Below, one piece after another: positions 16,105-26,474 of a stretch of DNA of 40,059 nt; the stretch's first letter is position 1, and every line of letters starts with the position of its first letter. Below the pieces are notes generated by a model. That model had not been told where the DNA came from. It saw only the letters and a program-made list of their open reading frames with translations, and searched no databases. A program made the translations under genes and the position numbers. The stretch is from an uncultured delta proteobacterium (lineage in GTDB: Bacteria; Myxococcota_A; Polyangia; Polyangiales; Ga0077539): the NCBI GenBank assembly GCA_903845045.1, contig CAIMWA010000447.1, positions 1-40,059 of the forward strand, read 5' to 3'.

Positions 16105-16685
16105 GCGACCCCTCCGCGAAGCACGCCGACGCCGTCGCGACGCCGCGCGAAGACCTCGAGCTCGCCGAGCAGGTCGTGCTCGCGCCAGCCCGCGTGCACC
16201 ATGCCCGCGCGGCGGATGATCTTCACCGAGGCCGCGTGCCACGGGAACGTCGACGCCGTGACCGCCGAGACGCCGGGCTGCGCCAGGGCCCACTCGACCA
16301 TCGCGCACGTGGCCTCGGCGCCGTAGCCCTGGCCCTGCGAGCTCGGCTCGACGCCGTAGGCGATCTCGACGACGCCGTCGTCGTCGGGGGCGCCGTGGAA
16401 CACGACGCTGCCCACGATGTGCCGGTCGCCGGTGACGGTCGGGACGATCATGAGGCGGTCACCCCAGAGGCGCACCGTCGGGTTCGCGCGAATGCGCTCG
16501 AGCGACGCGCTGAACGCCCGCTCGATGAGCGCCGGGCCGGGCCACTTGCCAGGGAAGCGCGCGCCGGCGATGCGCTCGACGTCGGCGCATCGATCGCCCA
16601 TCGCGGCCTCGACGAGGGGGAGCGTGATCGGCACCAGCTCGAGGCGCGTCGTTCGGATCGGGTCCATCGATGTCGTGTCCGGCAT
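16071..16685 (-). CDS. GNAT-family N-acetyltransferase (RimJ/RimL type)
   Basis: 204 residues. It opens with RTTRLELVPIT, the usual first strand of Acetyltransf_3 proteins. The acetyl-CoA-binding segment is EPSSQGQGYGAEAT, and the typical late motif WHAASVKIIRRAGM follows. These enzymes transfer an acetyl group from acetyl-CoA to an amine of a protein or small molecule; the substrate cannot be told. The ATG at 16685 is preceded by AGAGGGG (16694-16700) with an eight-base spacer; an ATG six codons later is possible. The stop lies 34 bases inside the following HEAT-repeat gene, suggesting coupled expression. Confidence 0.88.
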   Translation of the reverse strand: MPDTTSMDPIRTTRLELVPITLPLVEAAMGDRCADVERIAGARFPGKWPGPALIERAFSASLERIRANPTVRLWGDRLMIVPTVTGDRHIVGSVVFHGAPDDDGVVEIAYGVEPSSQGQGYGAEATCAMVEWALAQPGVSAVTASTFPWHAASVKIIRRAGMVHAGWREHDLLGELEVFARRRDGVGVLRGGVAWETAPARRAC

Positions 16686-16838
16686 GGCCTTCACCCCTCT
16701 GCACGTCGCGTACTCGCGGCCCAAGGAACGACCACCGCGCCCCGGTGATCGCACGAATCGTCCCCGCACTCGGAGAAGTACGCAACGACGCAGCGCGTGA
16801 GGAAATGCTTGCCGCACCGCGGCAGCGAAGCGGACGAC

Positions 16839-16859
16839 GCACCTGCGAGGGGCAGGTGC
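16839..16859 (-). terminator. Hairpin downstream of the TerB-like gene
   Basis: GCACCTGC (16839-16846) and GCAGGTGC (16852-16859) form a perfect eight-base stem with a five-base loop, 12 bases past the TerB-like stop at 16872. No T-run follows on the minus strand. It may end transcription of that gene, which would make the GNAT gene start its own unit. Nothing else is recognised in the rest of the 186-base gap. Confidence 0.45.
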
Positions 16860-16871
16860 AACCCCAGGGTG

Positions 16872-17342
16872 TCAGTCGGCTTCGGCGACGCGCGACGAGA
16901 TGTCGCTCGCGCGCTCGTCGGAGATGTGGAGGGCGCGCTGAAGCTCCTCGAGGAACTCCTGCTCCTCGTCGCCGACCTCGCCGTCGAAGAGGACGAAGAG
17001 CGTCGCGAGGGCGAAGGCCTCCTCGCGGGCCTCGACGTCGTCGCCGAGGGTCTTCGCGATGTCGCGGACGCGGGCGCTGATGCCCTCGGCGGCGATGCGC
17101 AGGATGTAGCCCTCGACGATGCGCCCGAGGGCGTGGTTGTCGAGGTGGTCGAAGCCCGGCGTGGCGCGGATCTGCTCGCAGAGCTGGTGGCACTCGTCGG
17201 TCTCGAGGTGACCGTCGACGCACGCGGCGATGGTCATCGTCTCGAGCAGCGCCTCGTCGGCGTTCGGCGGAGGCGGGATCTGGCTGACGCGCGGCGGCTT
17301 GGTAGCGGTGTACTGACGGTGCTTCTTCTGGAATTTCGGCAT
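16872..17342 (-). CDS. TerB-like (tellurite-resistance type) protein
   Basis: 156 residues. A basic N-terminal tail with a Pro-rich stretch precedes an all-helical domain. Two acidic motifs in equivalent positions (ACVDGHLETDE near 40-50 and LFDGEVGDEEQEFLEEL near 122-138) are the internal repeat of the TerB fold, which binds metal ions through Asp/Glu. The family is found in tellurite-resistance loci but also widely as single genes of unknown role, and no other ter gene is present here. GAGGG five bases before the ATG supports the start. It is divergent from galT across 115 bases. Confidence 0.75.
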   Translation of the reverse strand: MPKFQKKHRQYTATKPPRVSQIPPPPNADEALLETMTIAACVDGHLETDECHQLCEQIRATPGFDHLDNHALGRIVEGYILRIAAEGISARVRDIAKTLGDDVEAREEAFALATLFVLFDGEVGDEEQEFLEELQRALHISDERASDISSRVAEAD

Positions 17343-17457
17343 CGGATCCCTCGGGCGCTGAGACCGGTTGGCGCGACGATACCAGAGCCTCGCGGCGTCG
17401 GTTGCACGAACGCCGTGCGTTGCGCCGCTCCTTCGATTCGGGTAGCGGCGAGGCCGC

Positions 17458-18462
17458 ATGTCCCAAGAAATCAGGCCCCCGACGCTCCGCTGGGACGCCG
17501 TCCTCGCCCGTTGGATCCTCCTCGCACCGCAGCGCCGAGGGACGCCGAGGGACATGACGAGCCGCGCCGACACGGTGCGCGACGCCTCCCGGTGCCCGTT
17601 CTGCCCGGGTCACGAGTCCGACGCCGAGGCGGCCGTGGAGGAGCGCTTCGACGACGACGGTGCGTGGATGGCGCGTGCGTTTCCGAACCGCTACCCGATG
17701 ACCTGCGAGGTGGCTCCGGAGCCACGGCGCGAGGGCTTCTTTCGCGAGCGCAACGCGGCCGGGCGGCACGAGGTCGTGGTCGAGTCGCCGCGGCACGACG
17801 CGGACCTCTCGGACCTCACGGTGGACGCCCTCGCGACGGTGCTGGGCCTCTATCGCGCCCGGCACCGCGCGCTCGCCGCGTTGGACGACGTGCGCTGCGT
17901 GCTGCTCTTCAAGAACCGCGGTCCCCGGGCGGGCGCTTCGCTTCGTCACCCGCACGGGCAGCTCGTCGCGAACGCTGTGGTCCCGTCGCTCGTGCGCCGC
18001 CGCGATGCGGTCGCCGCCCGCTACCACCGCCGCCACGGGGCCTCGGTGGTGCGCGCCGCCGTCGAGGCAGAGCTCGAAGCGGGCACGCGGGTGGTGGCTT
18101 CGCGCGACGGCTTCGTCACGCTCTGCCCCTACGCTTCGTCGCGGTCCTTCGAGACGTGGGTCGTACCGCCGGCCCCGTGGGGAAACTTCGGCGCGACGCC
18201 CGACGACGCCCTGGTCCCGCTCGCGTCGATGCTCGGCGAGACGCTGCGCCGTGTACGTCACGCCACCGGCGATGCCGACTACAACCTCTTGCTTCGCGAG
18301 CCGGCGGTGCGTGCGTGGGGAGGTCCGTGGGCGCAGTGGTACTTCGAGGTGCAGGTGCGGCGCGGCGGCGACGCCGGCTTCGAGCTCAACGGCGGCATGC
18401 CGTGCGCGGTCATCGCACCCGAGGAGAGCGCGGAAGCGCTGCGGAGCGCCGATGTTCTCTGA
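17458..18462 (+). CDS. galT: Galactose-1-phosphate uridylyltransferase-like protein
   Basis: 334 residues, normal for GalT, which moves UMP between UDP-glucose and galactose-1-phosphate in the Leloir pathway. The zinc-site pair CPFC (Cys46, Cys49) is present, with further candidate ligands His113 and His164. The catalytic HPHGQ is at 164-168, His166 being the expected uridylylated nucleophile. FKNRGPRAGASLRHPHGQL is the classic signature context, with Gly in place of the usual Ser. ETWVVPP and the C-terminal WYFEV/NGG segments are typical. No galK or galE is nearby and the partner gene is an aminotransferase, so a related nucleotidyltransferase of the HIT superfamily is the alternative. Confidence 0.85.
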   Translation: MSQEIRPPTLRWDAVLARWILLAPQRRGTPRDMTSRADTVRDASRCPFCPGHESDAEAAVEERFDDDGAWMARAFPNRYPMTCEVAPEPRREGFFRERNAAGRHEVVVESPRHDADLSDLTVDALATVLGLYRARHRALAALDDVRCVLLFKNRGPRAGASLRHPHGQLVANAVVPSLVRRRDAVAARYHRRHGASVVRAAVEAELEAGTRVVASRDGFVTLCPYASSRSFETWVVPPAPWGNFGATPDDALVPLASMLGETLRRVRHATGDADYNLLLREPAVRAWGGPWAQWYFEVQVRRGGDAGFELNGGMPCAVIAPEESAEALRSADVL

Positions 18463-19621
18463 GCGCACATCGTTCATCGGAGCGCCGACGTCGTTCAGCG
18501 AGGCGGTGGCGGCGCGACGACGGGAGTCGGGAGCGCTCCTCGACCTGACCGAGTCGAACCCCACGGCGGTGGGGCTTCCGCCGTTGCCCGAGGCGATGCG
18601 CGCGGCGTTGGCCGGTCCGTCGGTGCTTCGGTACGTGCCGGACCCAGCCGGTCCGCGCGCGATTCGCGAGGCCGTGGCGGAGCACTACGCGCGGCTCGGC
18701 GTGGCGGTGGACCCCGACCACCTCCGGCTCAGCGCGAGCACCAGCGAGGCCTACGGGTGGCTGCTCAAGCTCTTGTGCGACGCGGGCGACGCGGTGCTCG
18801 TCGCGCACCCGAGCTACCCCCTGCTCGACGACCTCGCACGCTTCGAGGGCGTCGCTCTGCGCGCCGTGCCGTCGACCTTCGCCGGACGCTGGGAGCTCGA
18901 CGTCGAAGGCTTCGCGGCCGCGGCGGACTCCGGGGCGCGCGCCATCGCGCTGGTGCACCCGAACAACCCCACCGGCGCGTACGTGTCGCGCGACGAGCGG
19001 GAGGCGCTGTGTGCGCTCGCCCGGGCGCGCGGCCTCGCGCTCGTCGTCGACGAGGTGTTCCTCGAGTACCCGCTGCGCGACGGGGTGCGCGTCGAGAGCG
19101 TCGCGCGCTGCGACGACGTGCTGACGTTCACCCTCGCGGGCCTGAGCAAGTCCCTGGCGCTGCCGCAGATGAAGCTCGGATGGGTGCACGTCTCCGGGCC
19201 GGCCGAACTGCGCGACGAGGCCCTGCGCCGCCTCGAGCACATCGCCGACAGCTACCTGTCCGTGGGCGCGCCGGTGCTCGCTGCCGCGCCGGCGTGGCTG
19301 GCGCAGGCGACGGCGTTGCAGGCCCCGGTGCGCGCTCGCATCGCGACGAACCTCGCGACGCTGCGACGGGTCTTCGACGCACGCTCGGCGGCGACGCTGC
19401 GCGCTCCCGAGGGCGGCTGGAGCGCCGTGCTGCGCCTCCCCGCGACGGACACCGACGAGGGCTGGGCCCGCACGCTGCTCGCGCGCGGCGTCGTGGTGCA
19501 CCCCGGGTACCTCTTCGACGCGACGTCGGAGACCTGCGTGGTGCTCAGCCTCATCGTCGATCCCGGGGTCTTCGCGGCCGGTATCGAGGCCCTGCGCGAA
19601 GCCGTCGACGGCTCCGGGTGA
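18452..19621 (+). CDS. PLP-dependent class I/II aminotransferase
   Basis: 389 residues, fold type I. Seen in order: LTESNPTAVGLPPLP near 32-46, HPNNPTGAY (169-177, PLP contact), VVDEVF (Asp200, pyridine nitrogen) and AGLSKSLALPQMKLGWV with the Schiff-base Lys233. The motifs resemble alanine/aspartate-type aminotransferases that act on amino acids with 2-oxoglutarate; the exact substrate is not readable. The ATG at 18452 lies inside the last eleven bases of the galT-like gene, so the two are coupled. The open frame continues upstream but only as a shadow of galT. Confidence 0.9.
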   Translation: MFSERTSFIGAPTSFSEAVAARRRESGALLDLTESNPTAVGLPPLPEAMRAALAGPSVLRYVPDPAGPRAIREAVAEHYARLGVAVDPDHLRLSASTSEAYGWLLKLLCDAGDAVLVAHPSYPLLDDLARFEGVALRAVPSTFAGRWELDVEGFAAAADSGARAIALVHPNNPTGAYVSRDEREALCALARARGLALVVDEVFLEYPLRDGVRVESVARCDDVLTFTLAGLSKSLALPQMKLGWVHVSGPAELRDEALRRLEHIADSYLSVGAPVLAAAPAWLAQATALQAPVRARIATNLATLRRVFDARSAATLRAPEGGWSAVLRLPATDTDEGWARTLLARGVVVHPGYLFDATSETCVVLSLIVDPGVFAAGIEALREAVDGSG

Positions 19622-19715
19622 GCGCCGCGCGCGGGCGTTGAGGTGCCGTCGAGCGAGCCGTAGGATGCGCGCCGCGCCGCGTCGTGCGGCGCCCTCCCAC
19701 CGGTTGCAGGAAGCG

Positions 19716-20879
19716 ATGACACACCCACTCACGCAGTATTCGTCCGAAGAGAAGATGTTCCGCGACGCCGTGACGGACTTCGCCCGCTCGCGCGTGGCGC
19801 CGCACGCCGCGGAGATGGACCGCGAAGGCCACCTCGTGCCGTCGCTGGTCCCCGAGCTCTTCGAGCTCGGCGTGATGGGCGTGGAGATCCCCGAGGCGTA
19901 CGGCGGGGCGGGGTCGAGCTTCTTCAACGCGATCCTCGCCGTCGAGGCGCTGGCCACCGTCGATCCGAGCGTGTCGGTGGTCGTCGACGTGCAGAACACC
20001 CTCGTCGCCAACGCCTTGCTGCGCTGGTCGTCGGAGGCGCAGAAGCAGCAGTACCTCCCGCGCATGACGCGCGAATGGGTGGGCTCCTACGCGCTGAGCG
20101 AGGCGGGCTCGGGCAGCGACGCCTTCGCCCTCGCGACGCGCGCCGAGAAGCGCGGCGACAAGTGGGTGCTCAACGGCCGCAAGCTCTGGATCACCAACGC
20201 CAACGAGAGCTCGCTCTTCATCGTCTTCGCCAACGTCGACCCGTCGAAGGGCTACAAGGGCATCACGGCGTTCCTCGTGGAGCGCGGCTTCCCGGGCTTC
20301 TCCGTGGGCAAGAAGGAGGACAAGCTCGGCATCCGCGCGTCGTCGACGTGCGAGCTGATCCTCGAGGACTGCGAGGTCCCCCTCGACAACGTGCTCGGCG
20401 AGGTCGGCAAGGGCTACCGCATCGCCATCGAGACGCTCAACGAGGGGCGCATCGGCATCGGCGCGCAGATGCTCGGCCTCGCGCAGGGCGCCTTCGACGT
20501 CGCCATGCGCTACCTCCACGAGCGCAAGCAGTTCGGGCAGTTCCTTGGCAATTTCCAAGGGTTGCAGTTCCAGTACGCGCGCTGCGCCGTCGACATCGAG
20601 AGCGCGCGGCTCATGGTCTACAACGCCGCCCGCCTGAAGGACGCCGGGCAGCCGTTCATCAAGGAGGCCGCCATGGCGAAGCTCCACGCGAGCGAGGTCG
20701 CCGAGCGCGTCGCCTCGATGTGCATCGAGTTCGCCGGCGGCGTGGGCTTCACCAAGGACTATCCCCTGGAGAAGTTCTACCGCGACGCCAAGATCGGCAA
20801 GATCTACGAGGGCACGTCGAACATGCAGCTCCAGACCATCGCGAAGCTGCTGCAGGCCGACTACGGCTTCAAGGGCTGA
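19716..20879 (+). CDS. Acyl-CoA dehydrogenase, short/branched-chain type
   Basis: 387 residues, the standard length. ALSEAGSGSDA and WITNANESSLFIVFA line the FAD pocket, ERKQFGQFLGNFQGLQ is the classic mid-protein motif, and the catalytic base is Glu365 in IYEGTSNMQ. The enzyme oxidises acyl-CoA at alpha-beta with FAD and passes electrons to electron-transfer flavoprotein. Overall motifs look closest to short/branched-chain members; substrate length is inference. AGGAAG directly precedes the ATG at 19716. It follows the aminotransferase by 94 bases, so a shared amino-acid catabolic unit is possible. Its last eleven bases overlap the convergent mltG. Confidence 0.93.
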   Translation: MTHPLTQYSSEEKMFRDAVTDFARSRVAPHAAEMDREGHLVPSLVPELFELGVMGVEIPEAYGGAGSSFFNAILAVEALATVDPSVSVVVDVQNTLVANALLRWSSEAQKQQYLPRMTREWVGSYALSEAGSGSDAFALATRAEKRGDKWVLNGRKLWITNANESSLFIVFANVDPSKGYKGITAFLVERGFPGFSVGKKEDKLGIRASSTCELILEDCEVPLDNVLGEVGKGYRIAIETLNEGRIGIGAQMLGLAQGAFDVAMRYLHERKQFGQFLGNFQGLQFQYARCAVDIESARLMVYNAARLKDAGQPFIKEAAMAKLHASEVAERVASMCIEFAGGVGFTKDYPLEKFYRDAKIGKIYEGTSNMQLQTIAKLLQADYGFKG

Positions 20880-22092
20880 GCGCCCCGGCGTCGCCGCGAC
20901 GCAGCCCTCGACGCACGTTGCGGCGATGGTCCTCGAGCGTCGCGGCGAAGGCCGACCGCCCGTCTCCCCTCGCCACGAAGTACACATCCTCGTCGTGGGT
21001 CCGCGTCAGCGCGGCCTCGAGCGCGCGCACGCCCGGGTTCGCCACCGGCGTCGGCGGAAGGCCCTCGTGCGCGTAGGTGTTGTACGGGTTCTCGCGGTCC
21101 AGAAGCATCGCGGCGGTGATCGCGTGCCTCGCCGCGCCGTCTTCGCACGACGGCAGCGGGGATACGCGGGCCGCCATGAACGCGCAGCCGTAGGTCACCG
21201 TCGGATCGCTCTGCAGCAGCTTCGGTCGAAAGTCGTCGAGGGTGAGCCGGTTCCAGAACACCGACGCCACATGCGCACGGTCCTCCGGCGCGCCGGTCTC
21301 GCGCTCGACGAGGGAGGCCACGGTGATCACCGCGCGTCGCGCCGCGCGCTCGTCGCCACCCGCGAAATCCGCCGCCCGCGTCATGCCCTCGGGGTGCGCT
21401 GCGGCCACGTCGGCGAAGCGCCGCGCGAAGGCCTCGGTCATGCGCTCGACCACACGCCCCGCAGGGCTGTCCGGCGGAAGGTCGTAGGTGTCGGGAAAGA
21501 GCCATCCCTCGAGCGATCCCTCGGCGCCGGCCGCGCGCACGGCCGACGGATCCTCGGTCGCCGCGAGGAAGTCTCGCGCCGCGCACACGCCGCTCGTCTC
21601 GAGGCGCCGCGCGATGTCGAAGCGCGTGAAGCCCTCGGGGATCGTCACGCGTACCAGTCCCGCGCTGCCTCGGCGAAGCGTTCGCAGGATCGCCACCGGC
21701 GAGAGGTCGTCGCGGAGCGCCACGGTGCCGCGATGCGCCGACGAGGCCGCGCCGCCGAGGGCCGCGAAGAGGTGAAAGAGCCACGGTCGATCGATGGCGT
21801 GGGCGTCCCAGAGCGCGCGGGTGATGGAGCCCGCGGAGGCATCCTCGTCGACGGTGATGCGCACGATCGCGCCCTGGCCTCGATGCGGCGTGCGCAGGTA
21901 CGAAAGCGTCGCGGCGGCCCCCACGAGCAGCGCGACGACGGCCACGGCCCCGACGGTCCATCGCGCGTCCGACGACGGCGCAGCGGGTCGCGTTCCGCGG
22001 GCGCGCGGCGGAGCCTTGGGCGTCGGCGAGGGCTTCGGAGCCTTCGGTGCCCTCGGAGGCTTCGGCGCTACGGGTCGTGCTCGTCCGGCCAT
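20869..22092 (-). CDS. mltG: Endolytic murein transglycosylase MltG
   Basis: 407 residues. A Lys/Pro/Ala-rich cytoplasmic tail (1-50) precedes one membrane segment (about 55-75, VGAVAVVALLVGAAATLSYL), then the YceG domain. VASLVERETG holds the catalytic Glu of MltG, and LQSDPTVTYG, ENPYNTYAHEGLPPTPVANPG and VYFVARGDG are family signatures. The enzyme cuts nascent glycan strands at the inner membrane and so sets strand length. The ATG at 22092 lies 25 bases inside ruvX, the common ruvX-mltG coupling. The tail, rich in PKAPKP-type repeats, is longer than in most homologues. Confidence 0.94.
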   Translation of the reverse strand: MAGRARPVAPKPPRAPKAPKPSPTPKAPPRARGTRPAAPSSDARWTVGAVAVVALLVGAAATLSYLRTPHRGQGAIVRITVDEDASAGSITRALWDAHAIDRPWLFHLFAALGGAASSAHRGTVALRDDLSPVAILRTLRRGSAGLVRVTIPEGFTRFDIARRLETSGVCAARDFLAATEDPSAVRAAGAEGSLEGWLFPDTYDLPPDSPAGRVVERMTEAFARRFADVAAAHPEGMTRAADFAGGDERAARRAVITVASLVERETGAPEDRAHVASVFWNRLTLDDFRPKLLQSDPTVTYGCAFMAARVSPLPSCEDGAARHAITAAMLLDRENPYNTYAHEGLPPTPVANPGVRALEAALTRTHDEDVYFVARGDGRSAFAATLEDHRRNVRRGLRRGDAGALSP

Positions 22093-22502
22093 CGCCCGCC
22101 TCCGGAACGCGCGTCGACGTAGGCCTGGAGCAGGATCGCCGCGGCGTGGGCGTCGATGCCCTCGCGGCCCTTCCGACCCGACGCGGTGCGCGCGCGCTGC
22201 GCCTCCACGGTGGTCAAACGCTCGTCCCACAGCTCGACGGGCACCTTCACCGCGCGCCGCAGCGACACCGCGAAGCGTCGCGCCGCGCGGGCCTTGGAGC
22301 CCTCGCTGCCGTCCATGTTCAACGGCAGTCCGACGACGACCTCGGCGGGCGCTTCGCGCTGCACCACGGCCGCGACATCGCGCACGGCGTCGGACGCGTT
22401 CACCAGCGTCACGGTCTCCAGTGGCCGCGCGGGAACGCCCTCCTCCTCGTGCACGGCGATGCCGACGCGACGGTCGCCGAGGTCGACGCCGAGGCGCTTC
22501 AC
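22068..22502 (-). CDS. ruvX: Holliday junction resolvase-like RuvX (YqgF)
   Basis: 144 residues of the RNase H-like YqgF fold. GVDLGDRRVGIAV carries the first catalytic Asp (Asp7), VVGLPLNMDGSEG is the central signature, DERLTTVEAQ the third motif and GIDAHAAAILLQAY the last catalytic Asp. Homologues act in rRNA maturation and possibly junction resolution. The GTG at 22502 overlaps the ldcA stop in GTGA. An extension to upstream codons has no family similarity. Confidence 0.93.
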   Translation of the reverse strand: MKRLGVDLGDRRVGIAVHEEEGVPARPLETVTLVNASDAVRDVAAVVQREAPAEVVVGLPLNMDGSEGSKARAARRFAVSLRRAVKVPVELWDERLTTVEAQRARTASGRKGREGIDAHAAAILLQAYVDARSGGGRWPDEHDP

Positions 22503-23403
22503 TCGAGGCCCTCGTCGTGCGCCACGCGTCCGTCGCCGTGCACCGTCACCACCGCTCCTTGCACCCACGGACGATGCTCCGCGCCATGACCGAAGGGCGC
22601 TCCTGCGAGGACGCGCACGCCGAGACCAGCGAGGCGCTCGCGGAGCACCTCGTCGACGGTGACGCCGTCGGGACCGCCACGCGAGTCCGTGAAGCCACCG
22701 AGCACCACCGCGCGAACGCCAGCCAACGCCCCGCACGATCGAAGCTGCGTGACCATGCGATCGACGCGGTACGGCGCCTCGCCCACGTCCTCGAGAAAGA
22801 GCACGGCGCCGTCGAGGTCGAGCTCCCAAGGCGTGCCGACGAGCGCGGCCACGAGCGCGAGGTTGCCGCCGAGCGCCACGCCCGACACTTCGACGGGCGC
22901 CCCGGGATGAAGCACCTCGAGCCCCTCCCACGCAGACGGTCGCGCCCCCTCGAGCACGGCGCAGAGCTCGTCGTCGCGACCTCGTCGACCCATGCCGGCG
23001 ACCATCGTTCCGTGCACCGAGCGCACGCCGGCGACGCGCCAAAGCGCATGCAGCGCCGTCACGTCGCTGAACCCCACGAGGGGCTTCGGATCGGCCTTCA
23101 ACCCTGCCACGACACGCTCACCGATGGCGTCGAGGATCCGGGTCGCTCCATAGCCTCCGCGCGCTGCGATGACGGCCCGTACCGCGGGGTCCGTGACGGC
23201 GTCGACGAGGTCTGCACCGCGGGCTTCGTCGGGACCGGCGAGGAAGCCTTGCCGCGACCGCGCCGCCGCGCTGACGCTCACCGCGTAGCGTGAAGCCAGC
23301 GCACCGAGGCCTGCCTCGAAGGCGTCCGACGGAACGGGTCCGCTCGGGGCGACGACGCGCACCGACGCACCCGGACGCAGCGGGGGCGGCGCCAACGAGA
23401 CCG

Positions 23404-23407
<4 letters not shown>
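22499..23407 (-). CDS. ldcA: LD-carboxypeptidase (peptidase S66)
   Basis: 302 residues. S66 enzymes release the terminal D-Ala from muropeptide tetrapeptides during wall recycling in the cytoplasm. The catalytic Ser is in VGFSDVTALH (Ser114); the Glu lies in FLEDVGEAPYRVDRM and the His in PFGHGAEH, the S66 triad order. ARGGYGATRIL and GGNLALVAAL are family signatures. The ATG at 23407 overlaps the aguB stop in ATGA. No signal peptide is seen, as expected for a recycling enzyme. The product would feed the same tripeptide pool used by Mpl, encoded at 36135. Confidence 0.92.
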
Positions 23408-25298
<1,891 letters not shown>

Positions 25299-25375
25299 CG
25301 GCCGCGGACACTACCCGCCGGGCCCGCGACGCGGCAACTGGCAGCGCTGCGTACGCCGTGCTTTGGTGCGCGACC

Positions 25376-26467
25376 ATGCACGTCGACCCGAAGGACCTTC
25401 CGGCCCAGCTCGAGGCCGCCGCGACGCGGGCGCTCGCGACGGATTGGCGAAACCTCAACTACGCGCTCTTCAACGATCGCATGCGCGCGCCGTCCTTCGT
25501 GGTGACGAGCGCCACGGCGTTCCTCGCGCGGTGGACGGGCGCGACGCGCACCATGGAGTTCTCGCGGACGCTGCTGCTCGAGCACCCCTGGGGCACGGTC
25601 TCCGAGGTGTTGAAGCACGAGATGGCGCACCAGTTCGTCGACGAGGTGCTCGGGGTTCGCGACGAGACGGCGCACGGGCCGGTCTTCCGCCGCGTGTGCG
25701 CGACGCACGCCATCGATGCCGCGGCGACGGGCTTGCCCAAGGACGCCGGGGGCGCCGATCCCGAGACCGACGCGGCGCTGCGGCGCATCGCGAAGCTGCT
25801 CGCGCTCGCGGAGAGCTCGAACGAGCACGAGGCGCAAGCTGCGATGAGCGCGGCGCACCGGCTGATGCTCAAGCACAACCTCGACGCCGTGCGCGCGACG
25901 GCGCAGCGCGGCTTCGTGCACCGCCAGCTCGGGACGCCGTCGGGGCGCGTCGACGAGGCTTCGCGCTTCCTCGCGGCGATCCTGTCGGAGCACTTCTTCG
26001 TGCAGACGATCTGGGTGAGCGTGTGGCGCGTGCGCGAGGGGCGCGCGGCGTCGGTGCTCGAGGTGCTCGGAACGCCCGAGAACGTCTCCATGGCGGAGTA
26101 CGTGCACTCGTTCCTCGACCACACCGCCGACGCGCGGTGGACGCTGCACAAGCGCGCCCAGGGCATCCGCGGCGACCGCGACCGCCGCGCGTTTCGCACC
26201 GGCGTGATGATGGGGTTCCTCGAGAAGCTGCGCGAGGAGCGCAAGGGGCAGCAGGAGCGCGGGCTCGTATGGGCCGGCGACCCCGCCCTCGATGCGTACT
26301 TCCAGAAGCGCTTTCCGCGCACGCGGTCGCTGCAGCGATCGGGGGCGGCGCGCAGCGCGGCGCACGTGCAGGGGCACGCCGAGGGCAAGCGCCTGGTGCT
26401 GCACAAGGGCGTGTCGGGCACGAGCGGCGGCGGCGGGCCGACGAAGCTCCTCGGTCCGGCGCGCTGA
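25376..26467 (+). CDS. SprT-like zinc protease domain with DUF2786
   Basis: 363 residues. Residues 20-110 form a SprT-like domain: HEMAH (81-85) is the zinc motif and AHGPVFRRVC offers the third ligand (His100), as in SprT/Spartan proteases. Residues about 129-165 (IAKLLALAESSNEHEAQAAM, then AHRLMLKHNLD) are DUF2786. The remaining 200 residues, ending in a Gly/Ser-rich basic tail, are not assigned. SprT relatives degrade DNA-protein crosslinks in eukaryotes; a similar role here is only a possibility. It is a single-gene unit whose stop is seven bases from the convergent M1 peptidase. Confidence 0.85.
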   Translation: MHVDPKDLPAQLEAAATRALATDWRNLNYALFNDRMRAPSFVVTSATAFLARWTGATRTMEFSRTLLLEHPWGTVSEVLKHEMAHQFVDEVLGVRDETAHGPVFRRVCATHAIDAAATGLPKDAGGADPETDAALRRIAKLLALAESSNEHEAQAAMSAAHRLMLKHNLDAVRATAQRGFVHRQLGTPSGRVDEASRFLAAILSEHFFVQTIWVSVWRVREGRAASVLEVLGTPENVSMAEYVHSFLDHTADARWTLHKRAQGIRGDRDRRAFRTGVMMGFLEKLREERKGQQERGLVWAGDPALDAYFQKRFPRTRSLQRSGAARSAAHVQGHAEGKRLVLHKGVSGTSGGGGPTKLLGPAR

Positions 26468-26474
26468 CGGCGGC

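Noticed and set aside
16872..17342. Tellurite-resistance operon
   Set aside because: Only a TerB-like protein is present; no terA, C, D, E or Z relatives surround it.
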